Shown here piece by piece: positions 12,254-23,345 of a stretch of 64,000 nt of DNA. Origin of the DNA: Anarhynchus alexandrinus (lineage: Eukaryota > Chordata > Aves > Charadriiformes > Charadriidae). Below the pieces are notes generated by a model. The model was not told the DNA's origin and did not search any database. It saw only the letters and a list, made by a program, of their open reading frames with translations. Position 1 is the stretch's first letter; every line of letters starts with the position of its first letter. The stretch covers positions 271,295-335,294 of the forward strand of contig VUYV01000398.1 of the NCBI GenBank assembly GCA_008711295.1, in the 5' to 3' direction. A program made the translations under genes and the position numbers.

Positions 12254-14169
12254 AGAGGGATCAGGCCCAGCCAGTCCAAAAATGCTAAACACACTATGTA
12301 ACATTTCATAGTAAAAAATATTGAGGGGTTGTTTCTCCTACTTCCACGCTGCTTTTGCCTATGGTAAAGAGGCATGTTGTGGAGGGACTGAACCCTCCAC
12401 TATTACAAATGAGAACTACTTTATTTTCCAGGTTCACCAGAGGTTTGCAAAGACAAACACACTGACTTTCTGCAACTGTTTCCACTCTTGGAAGAACATC
12501 CCCTTCTGTCAACAGGAACCTTTTCCTGTTGGCTGTTCCAGTTATGCTCCATATAATCTTTCAGACAAGGATGTCTAGATGCTCTGCTCCTCTTTGTGTA
12601 ATATCTTGGCTCCAGGTCTTGGCTCTGTTGAAAGCAAAAGAGTCTGAGGGCTCTTGGGAGCTTAGAGGATTGGGCCCATGGGACAGCAGTGGAAAACATC
12701 CAGAATTAAGACTATATTTATGAGATTCCTTAGGAGGGACACTCAAAGGCCGCTGGTTTCTCACTCAGGACTCCTCCTGGGAAGCTGAACAGCATGGGGT
12801 GCTGGTCCCCCTTGTAGTGATGGTGCACACCGAGGTTGTGTCCACAGCATGAGCTGCCTCAGCATCCCCACCCGGGCTCCTGAGGGACTTGAGCTCCTTC
12901 TGGAGTTCTCCAGTTACGAGTTAAGCCCATGCCTATCTCCAGTGTCCTGCCTGTCCAAGAGCCTCCTGGGATGCTCCAACGGGACATGGCATTGGGCGCA
13001 TGACCAAGGAGCGTCCTTGAACTTTCCTCCCTGGGGTTTTATTCTTTAAGGTGCTGGCAATGAGAAAACCCTCTCCGTGCCCTTCCCCCACCTCAAAGCA
13101 TCCTTTATAAAAATAAAGTACCCAAAATAGCCCTAGACAGTGCTTGACATTTGCCAGACAGCTGCTCTCAAGAGTGCTACAAAGGTTATGGATTGCTCTC
13201 TGCTTCCCTCCTCCTCCCGCCCCACGGCCGCCTGCGTGAACCTTGGAGCCGGGCCAGGTTTCATGGGAGTCTTGTGGTTTGAAAAAGCCAGATTTGAGAG
13301 GGAGCTGGGATGTGGGGAGGTGTTTGTGGGTCGCTGCCTCCCATCCCGGCTGGGCAGCTCGGAGCAGAGCTGGAGTGACCTCTGCGAGGGAGCTGCTAAC
13401 CCTTGCGTTGTCCCTGCAATGCCTGGAGTTAGCGGGATGCTGCTGCAGAAGCCCGGTGGCCGCAGTGCAGGGCTATCCCCACCTGCAAGGTGTTGGGCAC
13501 CTTTGCTTGGTCTTCCACTTTTCTGAATGCACAGGCAGAGGGTATGCACGGCCCTGTGGCATGCACCTCACCCCGTGCAGCCAGGAATGGGGTCACAGCC
13601 AAGACCTGAGTCCCCAATAACTGCACGGTCAGCCCAGGAGGCCGGTGGTGCCCGGGAAAGTCATGACTCAAAGGAAGACTTGGGAATCAGCTTGGGTCAA
13701 AGCCCCAGCTCAGGCGTAAGGAGTCATGCAGCCTTGGGAGGGAGCAAGCAGGGTGGGAGAACTGCAAGGACGTGGTGACTGGTGCTGGAATCGGCATGGG
13801 ATGTGGGAACATGGCGAGAGGCCAAAGGAAGGGCCTGGCCAGGCAAGCCCTGTGATGAGAGGCAAAAGGGACTCAGCTCAGCGGAGAGAAGGTCGAAAAG
13901 CAATTTAAGCACCTGCAAGAGTCGAGGGGCCTTCCTTCCAAGGTGGAACTGGTCCTATGCAGCCTGGCGGGTTTATCATCTTGGGAGCATCCAAGAAGAG
14001 TTGCAGCTGGGGACAGGGCACTATATGTGATCTGAAGAGGTCTGAAATTGCACAGAAAGTCCCCTTCCCATGGAGCTTGGCTGGTGCATCTCATACTAGG
14101 ACAAGGTCTCGGTATGGAGCAGGAGGAACCTCCCCCTTCTGTGGGGCCGGTGTTTTATACAGTGAACAG

Positions 14170-14460
14170 AAAGTCACAATCTGGGCCTGAAAAGTGAAAG
14201 ATAGAGGCATGAACTTTTAAATGAAATATGTAAATACATGAAATACATTATCTTAATCAAAATGAGAAGTCAGCAGCAGCAAGGCATGTTTTATCTAGTA
14301 ACCAAATAAATATGTACACATATTTTAAGCAAAAGAGTCAACGGCCTTTAAATAGGAAAACAAACATGCACGCAGGAAGGAAATTTATCACTTAGGACAG
14401 AACAGGGTCTTTGAAATGTTAAATGCAGTAAAAATTGTTTTAAACCATACAAGTTGGGAA
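14170..14460. promoter_or_regulatory. AT-rich island / candidate regulatory element F
   Basis: Nearly 300 bp of AT-rich unique sequence contain ATGAAATATGTAAATACATG, CATTATCTTAATCAAAATG and CCTTTAAATAGG. It could be a conserved element or simply an AT-rich relic. Confidence 0.25.
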
Positions 14461-15177
14461 TAGAGGCCCCAAAGAGCATGTAAGTCCCAGCAACTTCACC
14501 AGGCTCATGAGGCAAGGAGGCAACCAGCCCACAGGGAAAAAGGGCCGGATCACAGTCAGCTCCATCCATGACCATAGCAAGTTTGGGAGACATCAAATAT
14601 CGGGAGGTCTTCAGGTGTGGGTTTGTTTTCCCTTACCACAACCATGGGGCTCTCTCAGGCGCAGGGCAGGGTTGTCCCCGCTCCCTGCGCGGCCCTGGGG
14701 GCTCTGCTCTGGCGGAGAGAGGAGGGTGGGGAGACGCTGGAGAAGCCATCCGAGGTGGGGTGGTGGGTCTGGCAGAGATGCACGGCCCAGGGGAGCCTCA
14801 CAGACAACCTGGCTTGCTTGGCTATTTTTCCCTCACTTTCATGTTTACACAAATTAAGGTTTCCAAGGAAGTGCCGGTACCAGCTGAGGCCGCGCTGCCA
14901 GTTTTCTGTGGGATCTGTCTCATTTCCTGGGCCGTGAGACTATTTTAAGGGTTCTCCAGATCTCCAAGAAAAGACACTTTTAAGATGTTTTTCCATGCCT
15001 GTTTCTCCAGCCTGCACACTGATTTGTCCCTGCAGTTTCACCACCCAACAACTTTGATGTCTAGGAGTCTGACATGCTCACCTCTGAAGTATTTCCCATC
15101 ACATGTCTGGCTGTTTATACCTTGGAGGCACGCAGCCACCCTTTTCTGTTTAAGGACTGTCTTGACCACATCAGTAG

Positions 15178-15425
15178 AGTGAGAATTTCTAAAAATAGAT
15201 GAACTGGCAAACTTCACAATCTGGAAAATGACATGCTTTTGAAATCTCTGGAAAAGAATGGATTCCTTAAAGTATAGTTTACAAATACTGATTTCATTAT
15301 TTATGGTAGCTGTAAAGCACGGTGCATTCGGAAAGCATCGTCCCATTGAAGAAGTGTGTTACTCATTACCACGGCTTTAGCGTTCCAGCATGTTCCTCAG
15401 CTGAAATTTAGCCAAGAGAATGAGC
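15178..15425. promoter_or_regulatory. Candidate conserved non-coding element G
   Basis: Unique AT-rich sequence with TCTAAAAATAGATGAACTGG (MEF2-like CTAAAAATAG), ATACTGATTTCATTATTTAT and TTAGCCAAGAGAATGAGC. Confidence 0.3.
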
Positions 15426-15799
15426 TGGGGGCATACACGGGGGCAGCCTGGGGGGAAGCTGCTTCTCATTTCGAGTTGGAAAGGGGCGATGAATAGGAGA
15501 AGGGGGAGACTTGGGGGGGACTGCAGGAGCCTCTGCTAGAGTCTCTTGTGGCACCAGACAAAGAAGGCAATGCAAAGAAGTGAAAAAATAGCAAATTCAC
15601 AGCTGGGAAGAGAAGGGACTAGATTTTCACAGAGCAAACTCTCAGCCCAAGACAGCCTGTGGGCTGAGGCTGGAGCTGGGTATCAGAGTGGTGGGACACT
15701 TCTCTGGCTAAGGCATTGGGGACTGAAGGTTAGGCACAAAACCCATGAGTTTTGGAAAGAAACACCCATGCGTGAAGCACCTACAGGTTCTCAGATGGG

Positions 15800-16360
15800 T
15801 ATTTTTCCTCCATGCTTGCACACTCAGCACCATCTCCTCCCGGCTCTCCTTGGTACACCCAAAATTTCATATATTCTTTGCTGTTCTTCCTTCAATACTT
15901 TGTTCAAGTGCAGCAATCTCTGACATTTCTTTTCCTTCCATAAGCCATGCTAGACAGAGACTACCACTCCTCCAAGTCTTTTGAAAAGCACCCAGTTTGC
16001 CCAGGAATCTTTCTCAGGATCCCAGGATTTAGATTTCTCTGGAATCAGTTTTTCCCCTGCCACTACGTTGTCCCTCATTCACTCCACTTTTTTCATTCCT
16101 AAAGTCACTGGTAGCCAAGGGAACATGCTCCTTTTTATACCAGCTGTCCTGGTCTTATTGTTTCTTTTAAAAGATTTATTGCATCATTGCTCTCTGCTTC
16201 TCTCACTATTTCCACTAGTGTATTTGTAGATGCGGGTAAGTATTGCAAGACCGCCTGCACCTGTTCCTCTGAGTCCTCCTTCTCCTCTGCATCTTGCCCT
16301 TCTGTGAAACCCTCCTGCAGGAATTCCTCGCCCACGCTTGTGTTTCACCCTCGAGCCGTA
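15800..16360 (-). pseudogene. Decayed protein-like stretch, minus strand, family unknown
   Basis: The + strand is strongly pyrimidine-rich, so the minus strand reads as A/G-rich codons. An open segment at 16135-16335 (66 residues) is acidic and then leucine-rich, and its composition looks more protein-like than most ORFs here. Continuing the frame meets several stops. It may be a relic of a retroelement or processed gene, but I recognise no domain. Confidence 0.2.
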
Positions 16361-16485
16361 CCTTTGGAGCTCTGAGACCATGCTCTGAAGTCTTGGCGCT
16401 GCAGAAGTGAGAGGTTTCTCAGGAATGTTCTCTAAGGATTTGGGGTCTGCTTCAACTGTTACAGCCATGTATAGATGTATGGGGG

Positions 16486-16513
16486 TATATATATATATAT
16501 ATATACACACATA
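16486..16513 (+). repeat. (TA)n/(CA)n dinucleotide repeat
   Basis: An alternating TA tract of about 20 bases is followed by CACACATAC. It is a likely polymorphic microsatellite. Confidence 0.85.
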
Positions 16514-18929
16514 CCAGGGAAATTTCTGACATCCCACCACAATGGCAAGTGATTGGAGGGTAACTTCTTGGCACTGAGGGTGGTGTCCCCAGTCCTCTGC
16601 AGGAACCCTGTTCTGGCTGCTGCTCCTGAGTACATGCATGGCCCCTTTGGGAACGCTGCGTCAGTTATGTACTGAGGGGATGCTGCGCCTCCTAAGTCCT
16701 TATCCAGATGGCTGTGCCGGTGTTGTTTGCACAGGGGTGGCTGGAATGGGGATCTTCAGGACTTTTCCTGTTCCTCAACATATGTGTGCTCTGGGAGGTG
16801 CATGAACATATCCATCCATGGTGCTCTGCTGCAGAGCTGAGAAGAGGCTGTTCCTCGACGTGGCAAGAAAATCCCTGCCATTAGAACATACTCCCCCAAA
16901 AACCGTACGGGCTGTGTCCTCAGCTGCTGCCCCCCGTGGTCAGCATGGCTGGGCACGTGTCTGCCCTCGGTTCTCACCAAGCTAATTGCACAATGGGGCA
17001 CAGACCGTCCTTCAACACAGAAAAACACTCAGATCCAACCCATGAGACTCAGCAACGCATTGGACAGGTCTGAAACCCACTGCGAGCGCCAGCACTCACC
17101 CAAACTCCCATCGGCAGCGGGTCAGCCCTTACCAGAGAAGGGAGTTTGCACACATTTGGGTCCCATCCCCAGGTTGCTCTTAGCTCATCTCCCCAGTGCT
17201 GTGAGCTGCCTGGGGAGGTAAGCAGCACTCCCAAAGCAAGGAGTTAATGCCGTGCTGTAATTATTTGCTCTCTGATGTATTTATAACTTTTACATCTATC
17301 TGACATTTTATGGCCAGGCAACATTACAAGGGACGACTGCTTTCCATTACTCACTGCCATGAACTCTCATTCACGGCTTTTTTGCCTCCCTGTGACATCA
17401 TGTTTGCACGGCACATGGGGGAGTCCCACCAGCACCACCCGGGATGCCCCAGGAGCTGAGCAAACACATGGCCACCACACAGAGATGGACCTCACCTCCA
17501 GCCCGCCCCTGGGTGAAGGACTGTTACTTTTGCAGGATGGATTGTTGGTATTGCTTTTCCAGCAGTAACCCCCCCCTTAAAGACAACAATAAATCCCATC
17601 CCAGAGTGACCCACTGCTGGAGCTGTCCCATGTGAGATTTCACAGAAAAAGAAAAATAAAAATGACAGCAGGGGGGCAAAAGCACACTCTGTGGCCCTTT
17701 TGCAAGAAGGAGATGACCAGTGTTAAAATTTCCCAGGGAAGGGGAATGGGCACAGCTCCCTGAAGCAGCACACACAGCACCCCCCCGCATGCCCCCCTCC
17801 CTGCCTGCCCAGCCCTCGCACGTGGCCCTGCGGCCGCCCCGGCTTTGGTATGAGCCGCTGGGTTGGCATCCCTGTCCCATGCCTCAGCTGACATGGGGAC
17901 AGTGAGGACTTTGCACCATCTGGGCATGGGGAAAGCGTGACTGAGGGACAAATGTCACCCGTATGCTGATGGCACCAGACCCGGAGCACACAGACGTCTC
18001 CTGCGGCAGCCCTGGCGCAGCTGCGAAGGGGAGGTAAGAGGACACCAGCTTACCGCCGGCAGCTCCTGCCACCAACCCCCCCCCCCTTTCTCCTCCTGAC
18101 CAAAATTTTCCAGCCTTCATGTTCCACTGCAGCCAGGGCAGGGGGCAGACGTCTCACTCCAATTACACCCTGCTGATCGCTGGAGCGGGAAGGTTCCTGC
18201 TCTGCTTTCAGGCAGCGTGACCCCAAAGCCAGACCCATCTGCCTCCCATGTGCAGCCTCCCTCCTGCACACTTGAAGCCTACAGAAGGTTCTACAGGGGC
18301 AGCTGCGTGCTGGGTGAAGGTGTCCCTGGGGATCAGTGACTCCTCGGGCTCGAAGAAGCTGGGCTCTGGCCACTCTCAGTCCTGCTTGGCTGTTTGCAGC
18401 CAGATGGGACAGTCTCTCCTTCACCTCCAGCCTGAGCATCTCCCTCCTCCCTCTCTCCTGGCCTCCCCCATCTCTGCTGCCTCTCAAATGCCACCCTCAC
18501 TCCTGGATGCCTCAGAGACACTGGTTCCACCTGCTTTGATTTGATCTGTACCCATGTTTGAGCTGATATCCAGCATGCCCCTCCAGTCTGCCATCATGGT
18601 GACACGTGCGGACTGTCTCATGGCCAGAGCAGTTTGCAGCCCTGCAGGGTTACAGCCCACCCGTGTCCCCATGGGGTCTGGGGCAGGTGCTGCGAGGGGT
18701 TGTGACGCAGGCAGAGAGGGGACCTTTGACCATGAGGCATCCCCCTGCCTTTTGGGGCCACCCTGATGTTGGGGCTCAGATATGCCCATGCGCATTACGA
18801 GATGACACATATGAACATATGTATCTTCTCCCTTTGCATTAGAGTCGCTTCTCACAGCTGCTGCTGTTCCTGTCCCCCCCATCACCCCTGTGGGGCTGCA
18901 CACCTGAATCCCAGCTAACCCAGGAGAGA
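16514..18929. other. Intergenic, no gene recognised
   Basis: Unique sequence with homopolymer runs of C at 18079-18087 and 17569-17575. No supported gene, RNA or repeat beyond island H. Confidence 0.55.
17235..17355. promoter_or_regulatory. Candidate conserved non-coding element H
   Basis: Contains GAGTTAATGCCGTGCTGTAA, TAATTATTTGCTCTCTGATG and CATTTTATGGCCAGGC in a 120-bp AT-rich window between GC-rich flanks. Confidence 0.25.
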
Positions 18930-19712
18930 CAGCTTATCAGATAAAAGGGGCTTCCCAGAGGCCACCTTGCAGAGTCCATGGTCTATCATCAGCTGCAGAC
19001 AAGCAGTGTGAGTCAATGGCAGTGAGCTGAGAGCCCAGCAGGAGCTGGGCAGCTAGGATGGAGCAGCGGGCTGGGGATTTGGGAGAGCAGGTAAAGGGAT
19101 ACCAGGGCCTGCGGTTTGGTGGGAAAGCCAAATCTGCTACCAAACCCCCTCCCCAAAGCCCCTGGTGTCAGCAACGCTGTGCTGGAGGCTCTGCTGTGCT
19201 GGCAGAGGTGAGGCGAGGGGAGCCTTTGGCAAGCCTGGGGTGCACCATGGCCCCGCTCTCCTGGCCTATGCCGCTCCTTCCAGCCCGGCGATGGGGACCA
19301 GCAGGTCCCTGGGGGTCTGTCCCGGGCTACTCAGCGCAGGTGGAGGAGATGGCTGGTGCGACCAGGCTGGTTTGCTCTCCCACACTTCCCTTCCACTCCC
19401 ATTCCCTTATCTGAAGGTTGCTGGGGCCTCCAGCATCCCCAGTGAGGGGGCCATCTCCTGCACTCCTCCGGGAGCCTGGGGCTTTGGCTGGGTGGAGGTT
19501 TCTCCCTGTGGCTTTTGCTAGCCAGGCCTCGGGCCAACAGGGAAAAGGAGGGCGGGGGATAACTTTTCTCTTTGGAGGAGAGCTGCTGATGGGTGATTAA
19601 TGGCTGTGGCTAGACCACTGTGCTTGTGCCATCTGATAAGAGGGCTCCTGACAAAACAGACCTGTTGCTGGGGAATTCATCATGCCTCACTCAGCAGCCA
19701 TCAGATAAGAGC
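18930..19712. promoter_or_regulatory. Cluster of GATA-type motifs
   Basis: WGATAR matches occur at 18933-18944 (TTATCAGATAA, two sites), 19407-19412, 19634-19640 (TGATAAG) and 19703-19709 (AGATAAG). Five sites in about 780 bp of GC-rich DNA is a local excess by eye. No other feature explains the segment. Confidence 0.25.
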
Positions 19713-20934
19713 GGGGCTGGATATGTCCCATTCATCCTCTTCATTCCCACTTCTCCACCCTCTCCTTTCACCCTGTTTGCCGGAGCGTTTCATTCTCAGA
19801 AGTGAACTCAGAAGGCGCAGGGATGCTGTGCCATGTGTAGGAGGGGGAAACAGCCAAAGGCAGACCCTTTTTTAGGGTTTAGGGGCAGGGGTTTCCAGTC
19901 ATGTACTTTTTACTGGTCCCCTTGAAGGATCTCACCCCCTTTTTTGTCTCCTTCCATGGAAATAATCTGTTTTTAAACCAAGGAGTTGCCCTCATGGGGA
20001 GAGGGCATCTGTGGGGGTGGCAATGTCTGATCACGGATAATACACCTTTCATGGGTGAAATGCTGCCGGATGACAGTGAGAACTGGTTGTGTGTCAGACT
20101 CTGCCCATCCCGTGGGCTCTCAGCCAAAAGCTAAACTTGCCACACTTCAGTTAAAGACTACTTTTCCAGCCCGCACTGGGAGGAGGGGGCTTTTGGGAGG
20201 CTGGGATGCTGTGTACCCCACTGGCATGAGGTCTCTGCAGGCTGTGCGTGCCCCTGTGTCTGTGTAAGCCAGACCTCTATGCCATGGATGGATGTGATCC
20301 CAGACCAAGAGCATTGGAAGCCCCCCCCGTCCACTCAGCGGGTCCTGGGAGAGGTCCCCAGGGGCCATAAACAGCCCTGGGAGACTTTTAGGGGACCCTG
20401 TGGAGTGCGGGGAGGGGAGCAGCCAGGCTGCCGAGCTGCTTGATGGGCTAAGGCTCTGCTGTGAGTGCAGGCAGAGCCGATAACACTGCAGGATTCATGA
20501 TCCTTTCAGCATCTTGTCCCTTCCAGCGCAGAGCAGGCTCAGACACCCTGCCCAGTCCCCAGCCCCCCACCCAGCCATCGTTACCCAGGCCATCAAAAAG
20601 ACCCCGACTGCCAGCAAACCTAGTCCTATAGACACATGTGTGTCCATATATGTATGCGTGTCTAGCTGGGACACAGGGGTGGGCAGGCACTGCATCCCCT
20701 GCCCTCACTGTGCAGCACTGCAGGGGCTCATGGATTTGCAGATCACCAGTGGTGCTCACAATGTACCAGTACGGGAGCACTGTCCCCAGCAGCAGGGACA
20801 CCACGAGCCCCGGCCCATAGCCCTGAGCACATGTGGATGGCCCTGTGTGTCCTGGGGAAGACGGGTGGGTTCAGCTGTCCCCAGAGGCTGGTGGGGGTGT
20901 GCAGCAGCACCATATTTGCACACTCACACTAACA

Positions 20935-21310
20935 CACTCCTTTTCTCCACAAAAAGTTAATCCCCTTGCGACTCAATCCAAACCACTCTGAGGCCCTTCT
21001 CCTGGGATTTATCATGCAAAAAGGGCACTTAATGAAATTAGGCACCTCCAGCAACCCTGGAGTCACATTTTCCTCCTCTGCAGGGTGGGGAATGGGGAAG
21101 GGACCCCGGCCAGGGCAGGGACTGGCCGGGATGTGCCACCATGGCCCACGCACCAGCCCTACACCCCGACACTTACCATCACTCTTCTTCAAAAAGGCTT
21201 TTGCAAGCAATGCCCCGGAGCGGGTGGAATTAAAGCCTAATAAAGCAGTGGTAATTTGCAAACTGGAAATGCTCCAGAGTGCCCAGGACTAATTCATTAA
21301 AGTCTTCCTC
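20935..21310. promoter_or_regulatory. Candidate conserved non-coding element I (bipartite)
   Basis: Two AT-richer blocks (20935-21070 and 21190-21310) flank a GC-rich centre. The blocks contain GGGATTTATCATGCAAAAAG, CTTAATGAAATTAGGCACC, TTAAAGCCTAATAAAGCAG and GGACTAATTCATTAAAG. Confidence 0.25.
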
Positions 21311-21454
21311 CCCCCCTCCCTTCCCCTGGAGGTATCTGGTTGAAGGTAGCCGAGGTTTAGCCCTGCCATCCTGGCTTTCCTCCTGTGCCCCAGCTCCTGC
21401 GCTTGCTCTCACTGTCTCATTTTCAGTTTTCTCCCAGCCTGGAAGGAGCAAATG

Positions 21455-21785
21455 ATCCATTGAAATGCTTTCAGATTAAAGATAGGACCAAAGACTGGCC
21501 ACAATAAAAATCTAGCATCAAAGAACTATTTTTGGTTGAAAATTTTGGGTATTGATGCATAGGAGTTGTTACAGAAAGCATTTGGTTTTAGGGTAAAGCT
21601 TTCAAGCACAAAGCAGCTTTTGTTTTTTATCACACAAGTATTTGAATAAACCCAGATTTTTAAACATATAAAATTTTGGGGTTTTTTCCTTTTGAAAATA
21701 GATTAGAATCTAGAGTAGGAAATATTTTTTAAAATCAAAACTTCTGTCTAAAATGGTTATTTTTGACCCGTCCTGCTGAAGTCCC
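21455..21785. other. AT-rich stretch without recognised content
   Basis: About 330 bp of AT-rich unique sequence, including TTTTAAACATATAAAATTTT and T-runs. There is no open frame and no repeat family I recognise. Confidence 0.4.
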
Positions 21786-22594
21786 TCTTTTTCCAAAGAG
21801 GCGAGAGCTCTGAGATTTAGCAAGGTTGGGTCCTTGTCACAGCATCCTGCTCCTCCCTTATCAGGGTGGGAGAGTGATGGTGACCCCCAGACCTCTCCCA
21901 GGGTCAGCGGTGACAGGCGGCTCATGGTGACACAGTGCTGATGCCGGGGAGACCTGTGGGGCTGGGAGGGGGGGACACGCAGTCCTGCCCCTTGGGGACT
22001 GCAACCCAGCGTGGGAGCTGCAGTGCGAGGTGGCACCTCAGCCCCTGGGAGCAGGACCCTCATTCCCAGCCAGGCACCCATGTGTGTCTCACCAGGCATT
22101 GGATTTTTGCAGTTTTGGGGTGGTCAAGGGGCTGTGGGTCCTGCTGTCCTGCTTGCCCCCCCTTTTTCGCTCCCCATGCTGCACATGGCAGTGCAGGAAC
22201 CACTTGCAGGGGGTTCGAGCCCACTGCCCGGGGTTCAAACCACAACAGCCCCTTGGCTGGTTTTCCGAGGTGCCTTATGGCAGCAGGTGCCTTGAATTTG
22301 AGCCGCTGGCCGAGCCGGGCCTCTAGAGCTCAGGGTGGCTCTGCCATCCCAGCAATGTGCCCACTAAGCAGGGATCAAGCAGTGAGGAGAAACATTATCC
22401 CAACGGGCCCCGGGAGCGCTCAGCAGCTGAGGGTAGAGTGGAGGGGAAGCTGCCGGACCCCTCGGTGATTCCCTGTCAGCATTTTTGTTGCCCTGCCTGC
22501 CAGGACTGCCACCTCCCAGCTGGCTGGAAGGGAGGGAGCCATGGGGATGCGCCCCACACTGCTGTGGCCGTGCCTGCACCATTTCTTAGTTCGC

Positions 22595-22690
22595 TGGTAG
22601 GGGATGGGTATTTAGTTACTGCTAAGAAAGCACTTAGTCCCCTGATAAGGAATTTTGAAACGCGGTTAATTCATCTTTAGAGCTCCTGGC
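22595..22690. promoter_or_regulatory. Candidate short regulatory island J
   Basis: GTATTTAGTTACTGCTAAG, CCTGATAAGGAATTTTG and GCGGTTAATTCATC lie together in about 90 bp between GC-rich flanks. Confidence 0.2.
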
Positions 22691-23199
22691 AACCCCTAGC
22701 ACCCCCAAACTCCTGAGTTAAGAAATTACAAACTATCCATCAGCTGCCTTCTCCTTGCCCCTGATTTCTGAGCCTTCAGCTGACATTGCAGGCTGCTCTC
22801 CGCAGACACAGGGGCACGGCTTTTGCCTAACATGGGATGGCTCTGCCCAACTTGGCCACCGTCGCTGATGGTGCTTTGGTGACCCTGGGTGCCACCGGGC
22901 TCCTCCGCAAACACAGGGGAGGTTTGGGCAAGCTAATTCACTCTTCCCACCCTTGCACCCCGTGACAGTCAAATGTTGCCCAGCAAATACATCCGGTACA
23001 CAAACACAGTCATTAGCACTTATATACATGTATGCATACATGCTCCAGTGAGTCACCGGGGAGGGGCAGAGCAGGCAGAGGAGGGGGGGGCCCAACCTGC
23101 CCTTGGAAGGGAGCTGGTCCAGCAGTGAAGAGGTGATGTGCTGCCATAGCAGAGGGATGGTTAAGCCTCACACTCCACATTTCTTCCTCCTTCCAGTGC

Positions 23200-23345
23200 A
23201 ATCAAACCTCAGCCGAGTGCCAATAAGGCCAATGCTCATTTGAAAACCAGCTTGCGAGCCTTGGAAAGTTTTGGCTGATCCTTCGTGAATATTTGACTGA
23301 TGTGTTTGGAAAGCGTAACAAAATCAGAATCAGAGAAGGGCTGCA
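23200..23345. promoter_or_regulatory. Candidate regulatory island K with NFI-like halves
   Basis: GCCAATAAGGCCAATG and TTTTGGCTGATCC give three NFI half-sites (TTGGC/GCCAA). GTGAATATTTGACTGATG lies beside them. There is no open frame of note. Confidence 0.25.

Larger units (their letters stand above)
8531..15177. other. Intergenic, no gene recognised
   Basis: Apart from the minisatellite at 9535-9925 and the islands listed separately, I see only unique GC-balanced DNA. The overlapping ORFs on both strands around 8750-9460 and 11150-11970 have proline/arginine-rich chance compositions. Confidence 0.55.

Noticed and set aside
19865..19885. TTTTAGGGTTTAGGGG resembling telomeric repeats
   Set aside because: Only two imperfect units, and not the vertebrate TTAGGG array.
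22186..22241. A-box-like TGGCAGTGCAGG and two B-box-like GGTTCGAGCCC/GGTTCAAACC strings, suggesting a tRNA or tRNA-SINE
   Set aside because: The A-to-B spacing is short, the T-arm does not pair, and no acceptor or anticodon stem can be folded.
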